A DNA stretch of 64,000 bases from an uncultured Bacteroides sp. (GTDB lineage Bacteria; Bacteroidota; Bacteroidia; Bacteroidales; Bacteroidaceae): assembly GCF_937912035.1 (NCBI RefSeq), contig NZ_CALDPF010000043.1:1-64000 (forward strand), given 5' to 3'. Under the pieces are notes generated by a model. That model searched no databases. It was not told where the DNA came from and saw only the letters and a program-made list of their open reading frames with translations. Position 1 is the stretch's first letter; the number at the start of each line of letters is the position of its first letter. The translations under genes were made by a program, and so were the position numbers. Below, piece by piece: positions 25,604 to 34,581 of this stretch.

Positions 25604-26293
25604 ATGGACATCAAGAAATTCTTCAAAGCGAGAAGAGATGAACTACAACAGGGCATCTACTTCGTCATCAATCCTTTGGTCAAGGGAATGATTAAAATCG
25701 GATTTACTCCGAACACAGTAACTACCATCGGTTTCTTAGGCAATCTAGCCGCAGCCGGATTATTTATTTATGCTGGACAGATTTCTACTCCGGAAGTACC
25801 GGCCTATGACTGGGTAGGATGGGCAGGCCTAACCATCATCCTTTCTTCCTTATTCGATATGTTAGACGGACAAGTAGCCCGTATCGGTGGTATGGCATCC
25901 ACTTTCGGTGCCATGTATGACTCTGTCCTTGACCGCTATTGCGAACTGGTTACTTTGGGTGGTATCTGCTTCTTCTTGAACGATACCGGCTATGGAACCG
26001 GAGCCATCATCACATTCGCTGCCTTGGTAGGTTCTATCATGGTGAGCTATGTACGTGCCCGTGCCGAGGGATTGGATATCGAATGTAAGGTAGGTTTCAT
26101 GCAGCGTCCGGAACGAGTGGTAGTCACTAGTCTGGCAGCCATCATCTGTGGCGCAGTAGGCCATAACGTAGAAAATCCTTCATTCGACCCGATGATGATT
26201 CTTATCGTAGCCATGGGTATCATTGCCGTGTTTGCCAACTTAACCGCTTTTGCGCGCATCGCCCATTGCCGCAAAGCATTGAACCAAAAATAA
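25604..26293 (+). CDS. CDP-alcohol phosphatidyltransferase, probable PI-phosphate synthase
   Basis: 229-residue integral membrane enzyme with the complete CDP-alcohol motif: D85, D88-G89, A92-R93, G102, D106 and D110. It swaps CMP of CDP-diacylglycerol for an alcohol. In Bacteroides clusters of this composition the enzyme is the phosphatidylinositol-phosphate synthase, using inositol phosphate. The acceptor here is inferred from neighbours (PgpA-like phosphatase before, IPC-synthase-like gene after), not from the motif itself. Confidence 0.88.
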   Translation: MDIKKFFKARRDELQQGIYFVINPLVKGMIKIGFTPNTVTTIGFLGNLAAAGLFIYAGQISTPEVPAYDWVGWAGLTIILSSLFDMLDGQVARIGGMASTFGAMYDSVLDRYCELVTLGGICFFLNDTGYGTGAIITFAALVGSIMVSYVRARAEGLDIECKVGFMQRPERVVVTSLAAIICGAVGHNVENPSFDPMMILIVAMGIIAVFANLTAFARIAHCRKALNQK

Positions 26294-26303
26294 GAAAAAG
26301 GAC

Positions 26304-27239
26304 ATGAGTATTTTATCCAATAGACCCACCAACCGGGAACTTATCACCTTATTCTTTTGCTTAGGAATTTGGCTGGTTGTAACCGCTTTGTTCGTGGGTA
26401 TCCGTCCGGAACATCCACTGCTCATCGTATTGATAGCCGTATTGTTCTGCGCCCATCCACAGACCAAGAAGCTGGTGATAGCATTGTTGCCTTTCATCCT
26501 CTTTGCCGTATCCTACGACTGGATGAACATCGTGCCGAACTACAAGGTAAATCCTATCGACGTACAAGATTTGTATGAAGCAGAGAAATCCCTATTCGGT
26601 ATCACAACGGCTACAGGTGTAGTCACTCCCAACGAATACTTTGCCGAACACCATTGCGCATTCATGGATTTCTGGGCAGGTTTCTTCTACCTTTGCTGGG
26701 TACCGGTTCCTATCCTATTCGGCCTCAGCCTTTATTTCATGAACCAGCGGAATCTCTATTTGCGTTTTGCCATCGTGTTCCTCTTTGTCAATTTGATTGG
26801 CTTCGCCGGCTATTACATCCATCCGGCAGCTCCACCTTGGTACGTCATGAAGTATGGTTTCGAAGCTATCCTCAATACTCCTGGCGATGTAGCCGGCTTG
26901 GGCAGATTCGACGAAATGACCGGATTGGGCATTTTCGATTCACTCTATTCGCGCAACTCCAATGTATTTGCAGCCGTCCCATCGCTTCACTCTGCCTATA
27001 TGGTGATCGCTTTCTATTATTCACTCAAGGCTAAATATCCGAATTTCCTCCGTGTGATTTTCGGTATCATTATGCTCGGCATTTGGTTTACAGCCGTTTA
27101 TTCAGCCCACCATTACATTATCGATGCTATATTGGGAGCAAGTTGTTCCGTATTGGGCATCTTCATTTTCGAAAAGATTCTGATGAAATGGAGTGCATTC
27201 AACCGGTTTATCGAACGATACACCCATTATATTTCATAA
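26304..27239 (+). CDS. PAP2-type inositol phosphorylceramide synthase
   Basis: 311 residues with about six membrane helices. Lipid phosphate transferase motifs are VPSLHSAY (H229) and HHYIIDAILG (H270/D274), as in AUR1-like IPC synthases. YDWMNIVPNYKVNP and DFWAGFFYLCWVPVP also fit that branch. It would transfer phosphoinositol from PI to ceramide. Last gene of the operon, 10 bp after the phosphatidyltransferase, and followed directly by a terminator. Confidence 0.86.
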   Translation: MSILSNRPTNRELITLFFCLGIWLVVTALFVGIRPEHPLLIVLIAVLFCAHPQTKKLVIALLPFILFAVSYDWMNIVPNYKVNPIDVQDLYEAEKSLFGITTATGVVTPNEYFAEHHCAFMDFWAGFFYLCWVPVPILFGLSLYFMNQRNLYLRFAIVFLFVNLIGFAGYYIHPAAPPWYVMKYGFEAILNTPGDVAGLGRFDEMTGLGIFDSLYSRNSNVFAAVPSLHSAYMVIAFYYSLKAKYPNFLRVIFGIIMLGIWFTAVYSAHHYIIDAILGASCSVLGIFIFEKILMKWSAFNRFIERYTHYIS

Positions 27240-27240
27240 A

Positions 27241-27282
27241 AAAACAAAAGAGGATGAGCATCTGCCCTTCCTCTTTTGTTTT
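27241..27282. terminator. bidirectional terminator
   Basis: AAAACAAAAGAGGA (27241-27254) and TCCTCTTTTGTTTT (27269-27282) are perfect 14-bp arms with a 14-nt loop, between converging operons. Confidence 0.92.
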
Positions 27283-27285
27283 CCT

Positions 27286-28380
27286 TTATTCTTCCTGCAA
27301 TCCTTTTTTCAAGAAATCACTGTCATCACGCTTTTCATAATACTGCTTACGCAACGGACGGGCATGAATTTCCCTTTCTATCTGACGATTGCGGAACACA
27401 TCCAAAGCCGTATAAATCGCTTGGCGGAAAGAGCTTTCCGACGCTATTCCCTGACCTGCAATATCGTAGGCTGTACCATGAGCCGGTGAAGTACGGACAA
27501 TAGGCAATCCAGCGGTAAAGTTCACCCCTTCGTCCATGGCCATCGCCTTAAAAGGAGCTAATCCTTGATCGTGATACATCGCCAAAATACCATCAAAATG
27601 ACTATAGTTACCTGATCCCATAAATCCGTCCGCCGGATAAGGACCGAAGCATTGTACACCTTTAGCCACCATCTCTTGAATAGCCGGAACAATCACTTCG
27701 CTTTCTTCTGTACCGATTACACCGTTGTCACCAGCATGAGGATTCAGCGAGAACACAGCGATACGAGGAGCATCGATGCCGAAATCTTCTTTCAAAGAGC
27801 GATGGAAAATACTAATTTTCTCCATAATCAGTTCCTTGGTAATGGTAGCGGAAATATCCTTGATTGGAATGTGTCCTGTTACCAATGCTACTCTGAAATC
27901 GTCCTTCAGGAGAATCATCAATGCTTTCTCTCCTTCTCCTACCCTTTCCTCAATATACTCTGTATGTCCTGGGAAGTGGAAGGTATCCGATTGGATGTTA
28001 TGCTTATTGATAGGAGCAGTCACAAGTACGTCTATCAAACCGTCGTTATAGTCCTGCAACGCTCTTTCTAAAGCATCCAAAGCAGCCTTGCCAGCTTCTG
28101 GAGTAGACTTGGAGAGTTCCACCTTCAGTTCATCTTCTGTACAGTTAATGATATTCAACTTGCTTTCCTGTATACCTTCTGCCGTACCAATGATACAGAA
28201 GTTGGTAGCAATATCCATCGACTTGCGATGAAAAGTGGCTACCTTAGGCGAACCATACACTATTGGTGTACACAATTCGAGCATCGTAGCATCCGAGAAA
28301 GATTTCAGTATCACTTCATATCCGATGCCATTGATGTCCCCGTGGGTGATACCCACTCTTATTTTTCGATTGTTTTCCAT
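27286..28380 (-). CDS. pdxA: 4-hydroxythreonine-4-phosphate dehydrogenase
   Basis: 364-residue PdxA, the oxidative step in pyridoxal phosphate synthesis. Motifs: GITHGDINGIGYEV, APINKHNIQ, HFPGHTEYIEERVG, the metal-binding histidines (GHIPIKD; MYHDQGLAPFKAM) and RTSPAHGTAYDIAG. The length is slightly longer than usual, with a charged C-terminal tail (REIHARPLRKQYYEKRDD). It lies 24 bp after the DUF4837 lipoprotein gene, probably in an operon with rlmN. Confidence 0.95.
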   Translation of the reverse strand: MENNRKIRVGITHGDINGIGYEVILKSFSDATMLELCTPIVYGSPKVATFHRKSMDIATNFCIIGTAEGIQESKLNIINCTEDELKVELSKSTPEAGKAALDALERALQDYNDGLIDVLVTAPINKHNIQSDTFHFPGHTEYIEERVGEGEKALMILLKDDFRVALVTGHIPIKDISATITKELIMEKISIFHRSLKEDFGIDAPRIAVFSLNPHAGDNGVIGTEESEVIVPAIQEMVAKGVQCFGPYPADGFMGSGNYSHFDGILAMYHDQGLAPFKAMAMDEGVNFTAGLPIVRTSPAHGTAYDIAGQGIASESSFRQAIYTALDVFRNRQIEREIHARPLRKQYYEKRDDSDFLKKGLQEE

Positions 28381-28404
28381 GAAAGGCTAAATATTTCTAT
28401 ATGA

Positions 28405-29496
28405 TTAATTAACAGCTTCCGGAGCTGGCTTTTCTTCCTGCAATTCCGGACTAATGATTATTTCTTCTATTTCCTGTTCCTGCGGCAAGTTGAGAGTGTA
28501 GAGCGCTGCTTCCAACTGACGCATCATGTCGCGTTTCTTGTCCTTCGGTGCATAGACAAATGCCTCTACCACCACTACACGACCATTCGGGCGGTCTACA
28601 CGAGCATGAGACACGAACGGACCACCCATCATGTCATTCTCCATGTACCACAATCCACGCGCCTCGAACGCATATTCACCCTTTACACTGAATTCCTTTA
28701 CATTCACATAATTGCTATCGGTAGCCATGTACTGACCTTCCAATGAACCAGGAATGTTAAGCTTCATCACTGAGTCACGCTTGTGGATGAAGTAATCGCG
28801 TGTAAACGTGTTCTTATCTGTGTATGGATAAGAATAAACCACGAAATTCAAGCTCACTTCCGACCCCGGACGATCTTGCGATGTCCACAAGAAGTCCTTA
28901 CCTTGCTTATAACGTTCAAAGCCTGCCGGAATGCGTAAGTCGCATCCAAACATGCTTCCTACCTTGGTAGCTATCACACTACTATATTCCTTCTTCAACA
29001 AATTAATCTGGCGATTCATCTCTGCCTTTGTAAAGAAATCAACAATAACTTGCTTGTTCTTATTTACAAATTCCTCGAATGAAGCCTCGTCTGGTGCTTG
29101 AATAGTCATAATCATCTGAGGCGACGAATAACTATCGCGAGAATACTTCAACTTCGGTTGGGTATAAATAGGCTGAATATCTACATCGATGATATTACGG
29201 AAAATACGGAAACCACGTTCGAATTTCGATGGAATGATTTGGGAAATACGGAACGAACGCTCTGGCTGAGGTAATCCCGGCACATCTGTATCGAGCACAT
29301 TGAAAAGTGCACGACCAGCAGGACGTTCCCACATATCCTTGTCAATCACTACCAGCATTTCATAAGGTACACCACTAGACACGGGAGTGAAGAGCGATTT
29401 TCCACCGCTACCTTTCTTTCCACTTCCACCACCACAAGAGAACAGCACCAATGCCATCAATGCTATGCTCAATAAGTTCATTACTTGCTTTTTCAT
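28405..29496 (-). CDS. DUF4837 family lipoprotein
   Basis: About 363 residues with a lipoprotein signal (MKKQVMNLLSIALMALVLFSCGGG). A Gly/Lys-rich linker follows, then the DUF4837 region: PYEMLVVIDKDMWERPAGRALFNVLD, FRIFRNIIDVDI, FGCDLRIPAGFERYK and FLWTSQDRPGSEVSLNFVVYSYPY. Common in Bacteroidales; function unknown. I chose ATG 29494-29496 because it starts the signal peptide, while the longer frame to 29616 overlaps rlmN by 100 bp. It lies 19 bp after rlmN. Confidence 0.88.
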   Translation of the reverse strand: MKKQVMNLLSIALMALVLFSCGGGSGKKGSGGKSLFTPVSSGVPYEMLVVIDKDMWERPAGRALFNVLDTDVPGLPQPERSFRISQIIPSKFERGFRIFRNIIDVDIQPIYTQPKLKYSRDSYSSPQMIMTIQAPDEASFEEFVNKNKQVIVDFFTKAEMNRQINLLKKEYSSVIATKVGSMFGCDLRIPAGFERYKQGKDFLWTSQDRPGSEVSLNFVVYSYPYTDKNTFTRDYFIHKRDSVMKLNIPGSLEGQYMATDSNYVNVKEFSVKGEYAFEARGLWYMENDMMGGPFVSHARVDRPNGRVVVVEAFVYAPKDKKRDMMRQLEAALYTLNLPQEQEIEEIIISPELQEEKPAPEAVN

Positions 29497-29515
29497 ATTC
29501 TCTATTTTTTCTTGA

Positions 29516-30556
29516 TCATTTCTTCTTTTCTTCCTGCTGCTTGGCCGTAGAGAGCATACCGCAAGCCGCAAAGATGTCCTCCCCTCTTGATGCACGGATG
29601 GTAGCAAATACACCATGCTGTGTCAAATAATCCCGAAAAGCGACAATATGCTCCATACCCGTTCCTTCCAAATCTACATTCGGGATAGCATGGAAACGAA
29701 TCAAGTTCATACGACATTCAATGCCTCTAAGCAAACGGACAATTTCCTTGGCATAAACCAATGAATCGTTCACACCCTTGAACATAATGTACTCAAACGA
29801 CAAACGGCGCTGCTTGGTAAAGTCATATCGGCTCAAGATTTCCACTATTTCTTCGATAGAGAAAGCTTTCTCGGCCGGCATTAACTCCCTACGCTGCGAT
29901 GGAAGGGGCGAGTGCATACTGATAGCCAAATGGCAATCGCTCTCGTTCAAGAAACGTTCCAATCCTTTCTTCAATCCTACCGATGAAACGGTAATTCGCT
30001 TCGGACTCCATTTATAACCATAATCCGAAGTGAGGATTTCCAGTACCTTCAGTACTTCGTCCAAATTGTCGAACGGCTCTCCCATTCCCATAAACACGAG
30101 ATTGGTCAAAGTGTTCCGTTCCGGAATGGAATAAATCTGATTCAGAATCTGATTGGCGGTCAGATTGGCTGTAAAACCTTGCTTACCCGTCATACAGAAC
30201 TTACAGTTCATCTTACATCCTACTTGCGAAGACACACAAAGTGTAGCACGGTCGTTATCGGGGATATACACCGCTTCCACATAGTCATTGGTCGGTGTAC
30301 GGAACAGATACTTCACCGTTCCATCTACCGAGCGCATCGCCTCTACTGGTGCAGATGCTCCTACTTCATAGCTTTCCTTCAACGCTTCGCGATGCTTCAA
30401 GGAAAGATTGGTCATTTCATCTATCGAATCCACCTTCTTGTCATAAAGCCAAGAGGCTATCTGTTTGGCCGCAAATTTAGGCATTCCCAGATTCGCAGTT
30501 ATCTGTTGAATCTCATAAAGAGTCTTGCCAAGCAAGGATATTTTAGGAGTTTCCAT
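29516..30556 (-). CDS. rlmN: 23S rRNA (adenine2503-C2)-methyltransferase
   Basis: 346-residue radical-SAM RNA methyltransferase. The cluster motif CKMNCKFC is preceded by LCVSSQVG and followed by MTGKQGF. GMGEPFDNLDEV, HSPLPSQRRELMP, FEYIMFKGVNDS and the C-terminal FATIRASRGEDIFAACGML (containing the methyl-carrying Cys) are all present. It also methylates tRNA in some bacteria. Normal length. Divergent from the SpoIID-like gene. Confidence 0.96.
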   Translation of the reverse strand: METPKISLLGKTLYEIQQITANLGMPKFAAKQIASWLYDKKVDSIDEMTNLSLKHREALKESYEVGASAPVEAMRSVDGTVKYLFRTPTNDYVEAVYIPDNDRATLCVSSQVGCKMNCKFCMTGKQGFTANLTANQILNQIYSIPERNTLTNLVFMGMGEPFDNLDEVLKVLEILTSDYGYKWSPKRITVSSVGLKKGLERFLNESDCHLAISMHSPLPSQRRELMPAEKAFSIEEIVEILSRYDFTKQRRLSFEYIMFKGVNDSLVYAKEIVRLLRGIECRMNLIRFHAIPNVDLEGTGMEHIVAFRDYLTQHGVFATIRASRGEDIFAACGMLSTAKQQEEKKK

Positions 30557-30580
30557 ATCTATTTTCAGTATTTAATTATA

Positions 30581-30588
30581 CAAAGGTA
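30581..30588 (-). promoter_or_regulatory. -7 box of the rlmN operon
   Basis: Minus-strand TACCTTTG, 25 bp upstream of the rlmN ATG. Confidence 0.5.
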
Positions 30589-30611
30589 TACAAAAATAAA
30601 GATATAATCCC

Positions 30612-30619
30612 TATCTTTG
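30612..30619 (+). promoter_or_regulatory. -7 box of the SpoIID-like gene
   Basis: TATCTTTG, 34 bp upstream of the ATG at 30654, divergent from the rlmN box. Confidence 0.5.
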
Positions 30620-30653
30620 TACCATTATTAGAAAATTTAAGATTCAATCGTAC

Positions 30654-31970
30654 ATGAAAGAACCTGAAATAAACGTAGGGATTGTCAGTGCAAAAGAAAT
30701 TCATTTCACTTTGAACGGCCAGTTCTTTGCCAAAGGAGAGACCGTCAGCGACAATCAAGTGGTGTCCTTCAGCGAAGGAGGCATCCTTTGGAACGAAAAC
30801 CAATATAGGGAATTAACTTTCACTCCCTTGGAGGAAAACAATTCCTTCTCATTATATGATGTTACCATCGGACTCAACTACCATTGGGAACGCCAGGAAA
30901 CACAAGTGTTTTCCGGCACTCTGCGATTGGTAGTAGACGAAGACAAAATTGTAGCCATCAACATTCTTCCGGTAGAAGATTACCTGACTAGTGTGATTTC
31001 ATCTGAAATGAACGCTAATTCCTCTTTGGAGCTACTGAAAGCACATGCCGTTGTTTCACGCAGTTGGCTATTCGCTCAGATCGAGAAACGAAAGGCATTG
31101 AAAGGCAAAGACGAAGGATTCTTCTCCTTTATCAAGACAAAGGAAGAATACATCCGCTGGTATGACCGTGAAGACCATACCATCTTCGACGTATGTGCCG
31201 ACGATCATTGCCAACGTTACCAGGGCATCACCAAAGCCACCAACAGCACCGTAGCCGAAGCCGTTCAAGCGACTCGTGGACGCTTGCTGATGTATGGGAA
31301 AAAAATATGCGATGCACGTTTCTCCAAATGCTGCGGAGGTGCTACAGAGGAATTTGAATACTGCTGGGAAGACAAACACTATCCTTATTTGACTTCCGTG
31401 CGTGATGCCGAAGAGGAAGAAAATCTTCCTTTCCCAGACTTGACCAAAGAGGAGGAAGCAGAACACTGGATTCGCAAAGCGCCTAAATCTTTCTGCGATA
31501 CACATGACAAGAAAATCCTGTCGCAAATACTCAACAACTATGATCAAGAAACGACTGACTTCTATCGTTGGAAGGTACGCTACACACAAGCGGAACTAGC
31601 TGAGCTTATCCGTACGAAAACCAAATCAGATTATGGGGACATCATCGACTTGATACCTGTTCAACGTGGTCCATCCGGACGCATCTGTAAGCTGAAGATT
31701 GTGGGTACATTGAAGACATTAACTATCGGCAAGGAAATGGAAATCCGCCGCACACTCTCGGATTCCCACTTGTTCAGTTCTGCATTTGTGGTAGACAAGG
31801 GAGAAATCAAGGAAGGTATCCCACAATGGTTCCTCCTTTCGGGAGCCGGTTGGGGACATGGCGTAGGTCTATGCCAAATCGGTGCTGCCGTTATGGGAGA
31901 AAAAGGATACCCGTATGAAGAAATCCTATTACATTATTATAAAGGTGCAGAAATCCGTAAATTCTATTAA
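30654..31970 (+). CDS. SpoIID/LytB-domain protein
   Basis: 438 residues. The SpoIID domain is recognizable from about residue 80: VEDYLTSVISSEMNANSSLELLKAHAVVSRSWLF, then SKCCGGATEEFEYCWED and the C-terminal SGAGWGHGVGLCQIGAAVMG...ILLHYYKGAEI. SpoIID enzymes are lytic transglycosylases acting on stem-peptide-free peptidoglycan. The WGHGVGLCQ motif and the SxE segment (SSEM) are present. No signal peptide or membrane helix is visible at the N-terminus (MKEPEINVGIVSAKEIHF), which is odd for a wall-active enzyme. It has its own promoter and terminator. Confidence 0.9.
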   Translation: MKEPEINVGIVSAKEIHFTLNGQFFAKGETVSDNQVVSFSEGGILWNENQYRELTFTPLEENNSFSLYDVTIGLNYHWERQETQVFSGTLRLVVDEDKIVAINILPVEDYLTSVISSEMNANSSLELLKAHAVVSRSWLFAQIEKRKALKGKDEGFFSFIKTKEEYIRWYDREDHTIFDVCADDHCQRYQGITKATNSTVAEAVQATRGRLLMYGKKICDARFSKCCGGATEEFEYCWEDKHYPYLTSVRDAEEEENLPFPDLTKEEEAEHWIRKAPKSFCDTHDKKILSQILNNYDQETTDFYRWKVRYTQAELAELIRTKTKSDYGDIIDLIPVQRGPSGRICKLKIVGTLKTLTIGKEMEIRRTLSDSHLFSSAFVVDKGEIKEGIPQWFLLSGAGWGHGVGLCQIGAAVMGEKGYPYEEILLHYYKGAEIRKFY

Positions 31971-31990
31971 GCATACATAAATGATAAAAT

Positions 31991-32024
31991 AAATTCCTGA
32001 AATGCACGTGTGTTTCAGGAATTT
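31991..32024 (+). terminator. terminator of the SpoIID-like gene
   Basis: AAATTCCTGAAA (31991-32002) and TTTCAGGAATTT (32013-32024) form a perfect 12-bp stem with a 10-nt loop. Confidence 0.8.
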
Positions 32025-32028
32025 GTTG

Positions 32029-32036
32029 TATCTTTG
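32029..32036 (+). promoter_or_regulatory. -7 box of the rpsA promoter
   Basis: TATCTTTG, 66 bp upstream of the rpsA ATG, just after the upstream terminator. It implies a leader of about 60 nt rich in A/T. Confidence 0.6.
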
Positions 32037-32102
32037 CGGCCGATTTAGATATTATCCATATAAAGTCTAACACAATTAACAATTTTATTAACTAATTTTT
32101 TA

Positions 32103-33887
32103 ATGGAAAACTTAAAGAACATTGCTCCTATTGAAGACTTCAATTGGGATGCGTATGAAAAAGGTGAAGCTGTAACAAGCATGAGCCAAGAAGAGCTTGA
32201 AAAGGCTTATGACGGTACTTTGAACAAGGTAAATGACCGCGAGGTTGTAGATGGTACTGTTATCTCAATGAACAAGCGCGAAGTTGTTGTCAACATCGGC
32301 TACAAATCAGACGGTATCATTCCTTTGAATGAATTCCGCTACAATCCTGAATTGAAGATTGGTGATATCGTAGAAGTATACATCGAAAATCAGGAAGACA
32401 AGAAGGGTCAGTTGATCCTCTCTCACAAGAAGGCACGTGCTACTCGCTCTTGGGATCGCGTAAACGCTGCTCTTGAAAACGAAGAAATCATTAAGGGTTA
32501 CGTTAAGTGCCGCACTAAGGGTGGTATGATCGTTGACGTATTCGGTATCGAAGCATTCTTGCCGGGTTCTCAGATCGACGTTAAGCCTATCCGCGACTAC
32601 GATGTATTCGTAGGTAAGACTATGGAATTCAAGGTGGTTAAGATCAACCAAGAATTCAAGAACGTTGTTGTATCTCACAAGGCTCTTATCGAAGCTGAAT
32701 TGGAACAACAGAAGAAGGAAATTATCGGTAAGCTTGAAAAGGGTCAAGTACTCGAAGGTACCGTTAAGAATATTACATCATATGGTGTATTCATCGACTT
32801 GGGTGGCGTAGATGGTTTGATCCACATCACAGACTTGTCTTGGGGCCGCGTAAGCGATCCACGCGAAGTTGTTTCTTTGGATCAGAAGTTGAACGTTGTT
32901 ATCCTTGACTTCGATGATGACAAGAAACGTATCGCTCTTGGTTTGAAACAGCTTACTCCACATCCATGGGATGCTCTTGATCCAAACTTGAAAGTTGGTG
33001 ATCACGTTAAGGGTAAAGTAGTTGTTATGGCTGACTACGGAGCATTTATCGAAATCGCTCCAGGCGTTGAAGGTTTGATCCACGTTTCTGAAATGTCTTG
33101 GTCACAGCACTTGCGTTCAGCTCAGGACTTCATGAAAGTTGGTGACGAAGTAGAAGCTGTTATCTTGACTCTTGACCGCGAAGAACGTAAGATGTCACTT
33201 GGTATCAAGCAGTTGAAAGCTGATCCATGGGAAAACATCGAAGAAAAATATGCTGTAGGTACTAAGCACGTTGCAAAAGTACGCAACTTCACTAACTTCG
33301 GTGTATTCGTAGAAATCGAAGAAGGTGTTGACGGATTGATCCACATCTCTGACCTTTCTTGGACTAAGAAGATCAAACACCCATCAGAATTCACTCAGAT
33401 CGGTGCTGAAATCGAAGTTCAGGTATTGGAAATCGACAAGGAAAACCGTCGCTTGAGCCTCGGTCACAAGCAGTTGGAAGAAAATCCATGGGATGTATTC
33501 GAAACTGTATTCACTGTAGGTTCTATCCACGAAGGTACAATCATCGAACTTTTGGACAAAGGTGCAGTAGTTTCATTGCCTTACGGTGTTGAAGGCTTCG
33601 CTACTCCAAAACACCTTGTAAAAGAAGACGGTTCTCAGGCTCAGCTTGACGAAAAGCTTCAGTTCAAAGTAATCGAATTCAACAAGGAAGCTAAACGTAT
33701 CATCTTGTCTCACAGCCGTGTATTCGAAGATGCTGCTAAGGCTGAAGAAAAGGCAGAAAAGAAAGCTGCAAAGAAGACATCTAAGAAAGAAGAAGCTCCA
33801 ATGATCCAGAATCAGGCTGCTTCTACAACTCTTGGTGACATCGATGCTCTTGCTGCATTGAAAGAACAGCTGGAAGGTAAGAAATAA
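32103..33887 (+). CDS. rpsA: 30S ribosomal protein S1
   Basis: 594 residues with six S1 OB-fold repeats, easily seen as recurring VxGxV...GVFIDLG...DGLIHITDLSW units ending in SLGIKQL or SHKAL. Repeats 3-5 are the most typical, and repeats 1, 2 and 6 are diverged. A Lys/Ala/Glu tail (AEEKAEKKAAKKTSKKEE) and a final short segment follow. It binds mRNA at the 30S subunit for initiation. Codon choice is strongly biased (GTT, GGT, ATC, AAG), as expected for a highly expressed gene. Confidence 0.97.
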   Translation: MENLKNIAPIEDFNWDAYEKGEAVTSMSQEELEKAYDGTLNKVNDREVVDGTVISMNKREVVVNIGYKSDGIIPLNEFRYNPELKIGDIVEVYIENQEDKKGQLILSHKKARATRSWDRVNAALENEEIIKGYVKCRTKGGMIVDVFGIEAFLPGSQIDVKPIRDYDVFVGKTMEFKVVKINQEFKNVVVSHKALIEAELEQQKKEIIGKLEKGQVLEGTVKNITSYGVFIDLGGVDGLIHITDLSWGRVSDPREVVSLDQKLNVVILDFDDDKKRIALGLKQLTPHPWDALDPNLKVGDHVKGKVVVMADYGAFIEIAPGVEGLIHVSEMSWSQHLRSAQDFMKVGDEVEAVILTLDREERKMSLGIKQLKADPWENIEEKYAVGTKHVAKVRNFTNFGVFVEIEEGVDGLIHISDLSWTKKIKHPSEFTQIGAEIEVQVLEIDKENRRLSLGHKQLEENPWDVFETVFTVGSIHEGTIIELLDKGAVVSLPYGVEGFATPKHLVKEDGSQAQLDEKLQFKVIEFNKEAKRIILSHSRVFEDAAKAEEKAEKKAAKKTSKKEEAPMIQNQAASTTLGDIDALAALKEQLEGKK

Positions 33888-33913
33888 TTTTTGCCTACTG
33901 CAATAAAATTTTT

Positions 33914-33943
33914 AAGGCTGAATCCTCAACGGGGTTCAGCCTT
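33914..33943. terminator. terminator of rpsA
   Basis: AAGGCTGAA (33914-33922) pairs with TTCAGCCTT (33935-33943), inner bases can add CC/GG, and a T-rich run follows. It lies between rpsA and the converging lrp gene. Confidence 0.85.
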
Positions 33944-33949
33944 ATTATT

Positions 33950-34420
33950 TTATATGTGTATTCCATAATCATGCTTTATCACATCCATCACAAATACGCT
34001 CTCCAATGATGCAAGAGTACCTATCCTTCCAAGCACATTAAGTATAAATCCCTGGTAATACTTCATATCCGGTGCATGTATCTTGAGAAGATAATCAAAA
34101 CTGCCTGAAATGTTATAACACTCAGTCACTTCCGGTATCCCTGCAATAACTTCTGAAAAACTACGGGCTATATCATAATTTAGGTGCTGCATCTTCACCT
34201 TACAGAACACAATAAAACCCTGATTAAGTTTCTCAGCATCAAGCACAGCAATATATTTCTTGATATACCCACCTGATTCAAGACGCTTCAGACGTTCAAA
34301 AACCGGAGTTGACGACAGGCTCACTTTAGCGGCAAGCTCTTTTGTTGTCAATCTGGCATTCTCCTGCAAGATACGGAGTATCTGCAAATCCACCTTATCC
34401 AATTTCTCTACATTGTTCAT
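33950..34420 (-). CDS. Lrp/AsnC family transcriptional regulator
   Basis: 156 residues. N-terminal winged HTH (LDKVDLQILRILQENARLTTKELAAKVSLSSTPVFERLKRLE), then the RAM ligand-binding/oligomerization domain (VLDAEKLNQGFIVFCKVKM ... ITECYNISGSFDYLLKIHA-like segment). Such proteins bind amino acids. It is divergent from the O-acetylhomoserine sulfhydrylase gene, with an inverted repeat in the shared region, so it likely controls that gene and itself. Confidence 0.94.
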   Translation of the reverse strand: MNNVEKLDKVDLQILRILQENARLTTKELAAKVSLSSTPVFERLKRLESGGYIKKYIAVLDAEKLNQGFIVFCKVKMQHLNYDIARSFSEVIAGIPEVTECYNISGSFDYLLKIHAPDMKYYQGFILNVLGRIGTLASLESVFVMDVIKHDYGIHI

Positions 34421-34513
34421 AGTACAAATATTCTGTTTTATTTGATTTTCGATACTAAAATAAGAATAAAATCACAGAAAGCAGATGTATAATAGTGATA
34501 TATTCTATATTTT

Positions 34514-34553
34514 ATACAAATATTGTATTATATCACCACAGAGCATAACTTTG
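34514..34553 (+). promoter_or_regulatory. metY-like gene promoter with a candidate Lrp site
   Basis: TAACTTTG (34546-34553) is a TAnnTTTG box 29 bp before the ATG. Just upstream, ATACAA (34514-34519) and TTGTAT (34523-34528) form a 15-bp inverted repeat, the usual length of an Lrp-type site, covering the -33 region. Confidence 0.55.
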
Positions 34554-34581
34554 CAGATGTAACAATAAAGCAATAAAGATT

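Noticed and set aside
34421..34581. SAM or other riboswitch before the metY-like gene
   Set aside because: The predicted leader is only about 25 nt, too short, and no conserved riboswitch core is visible.
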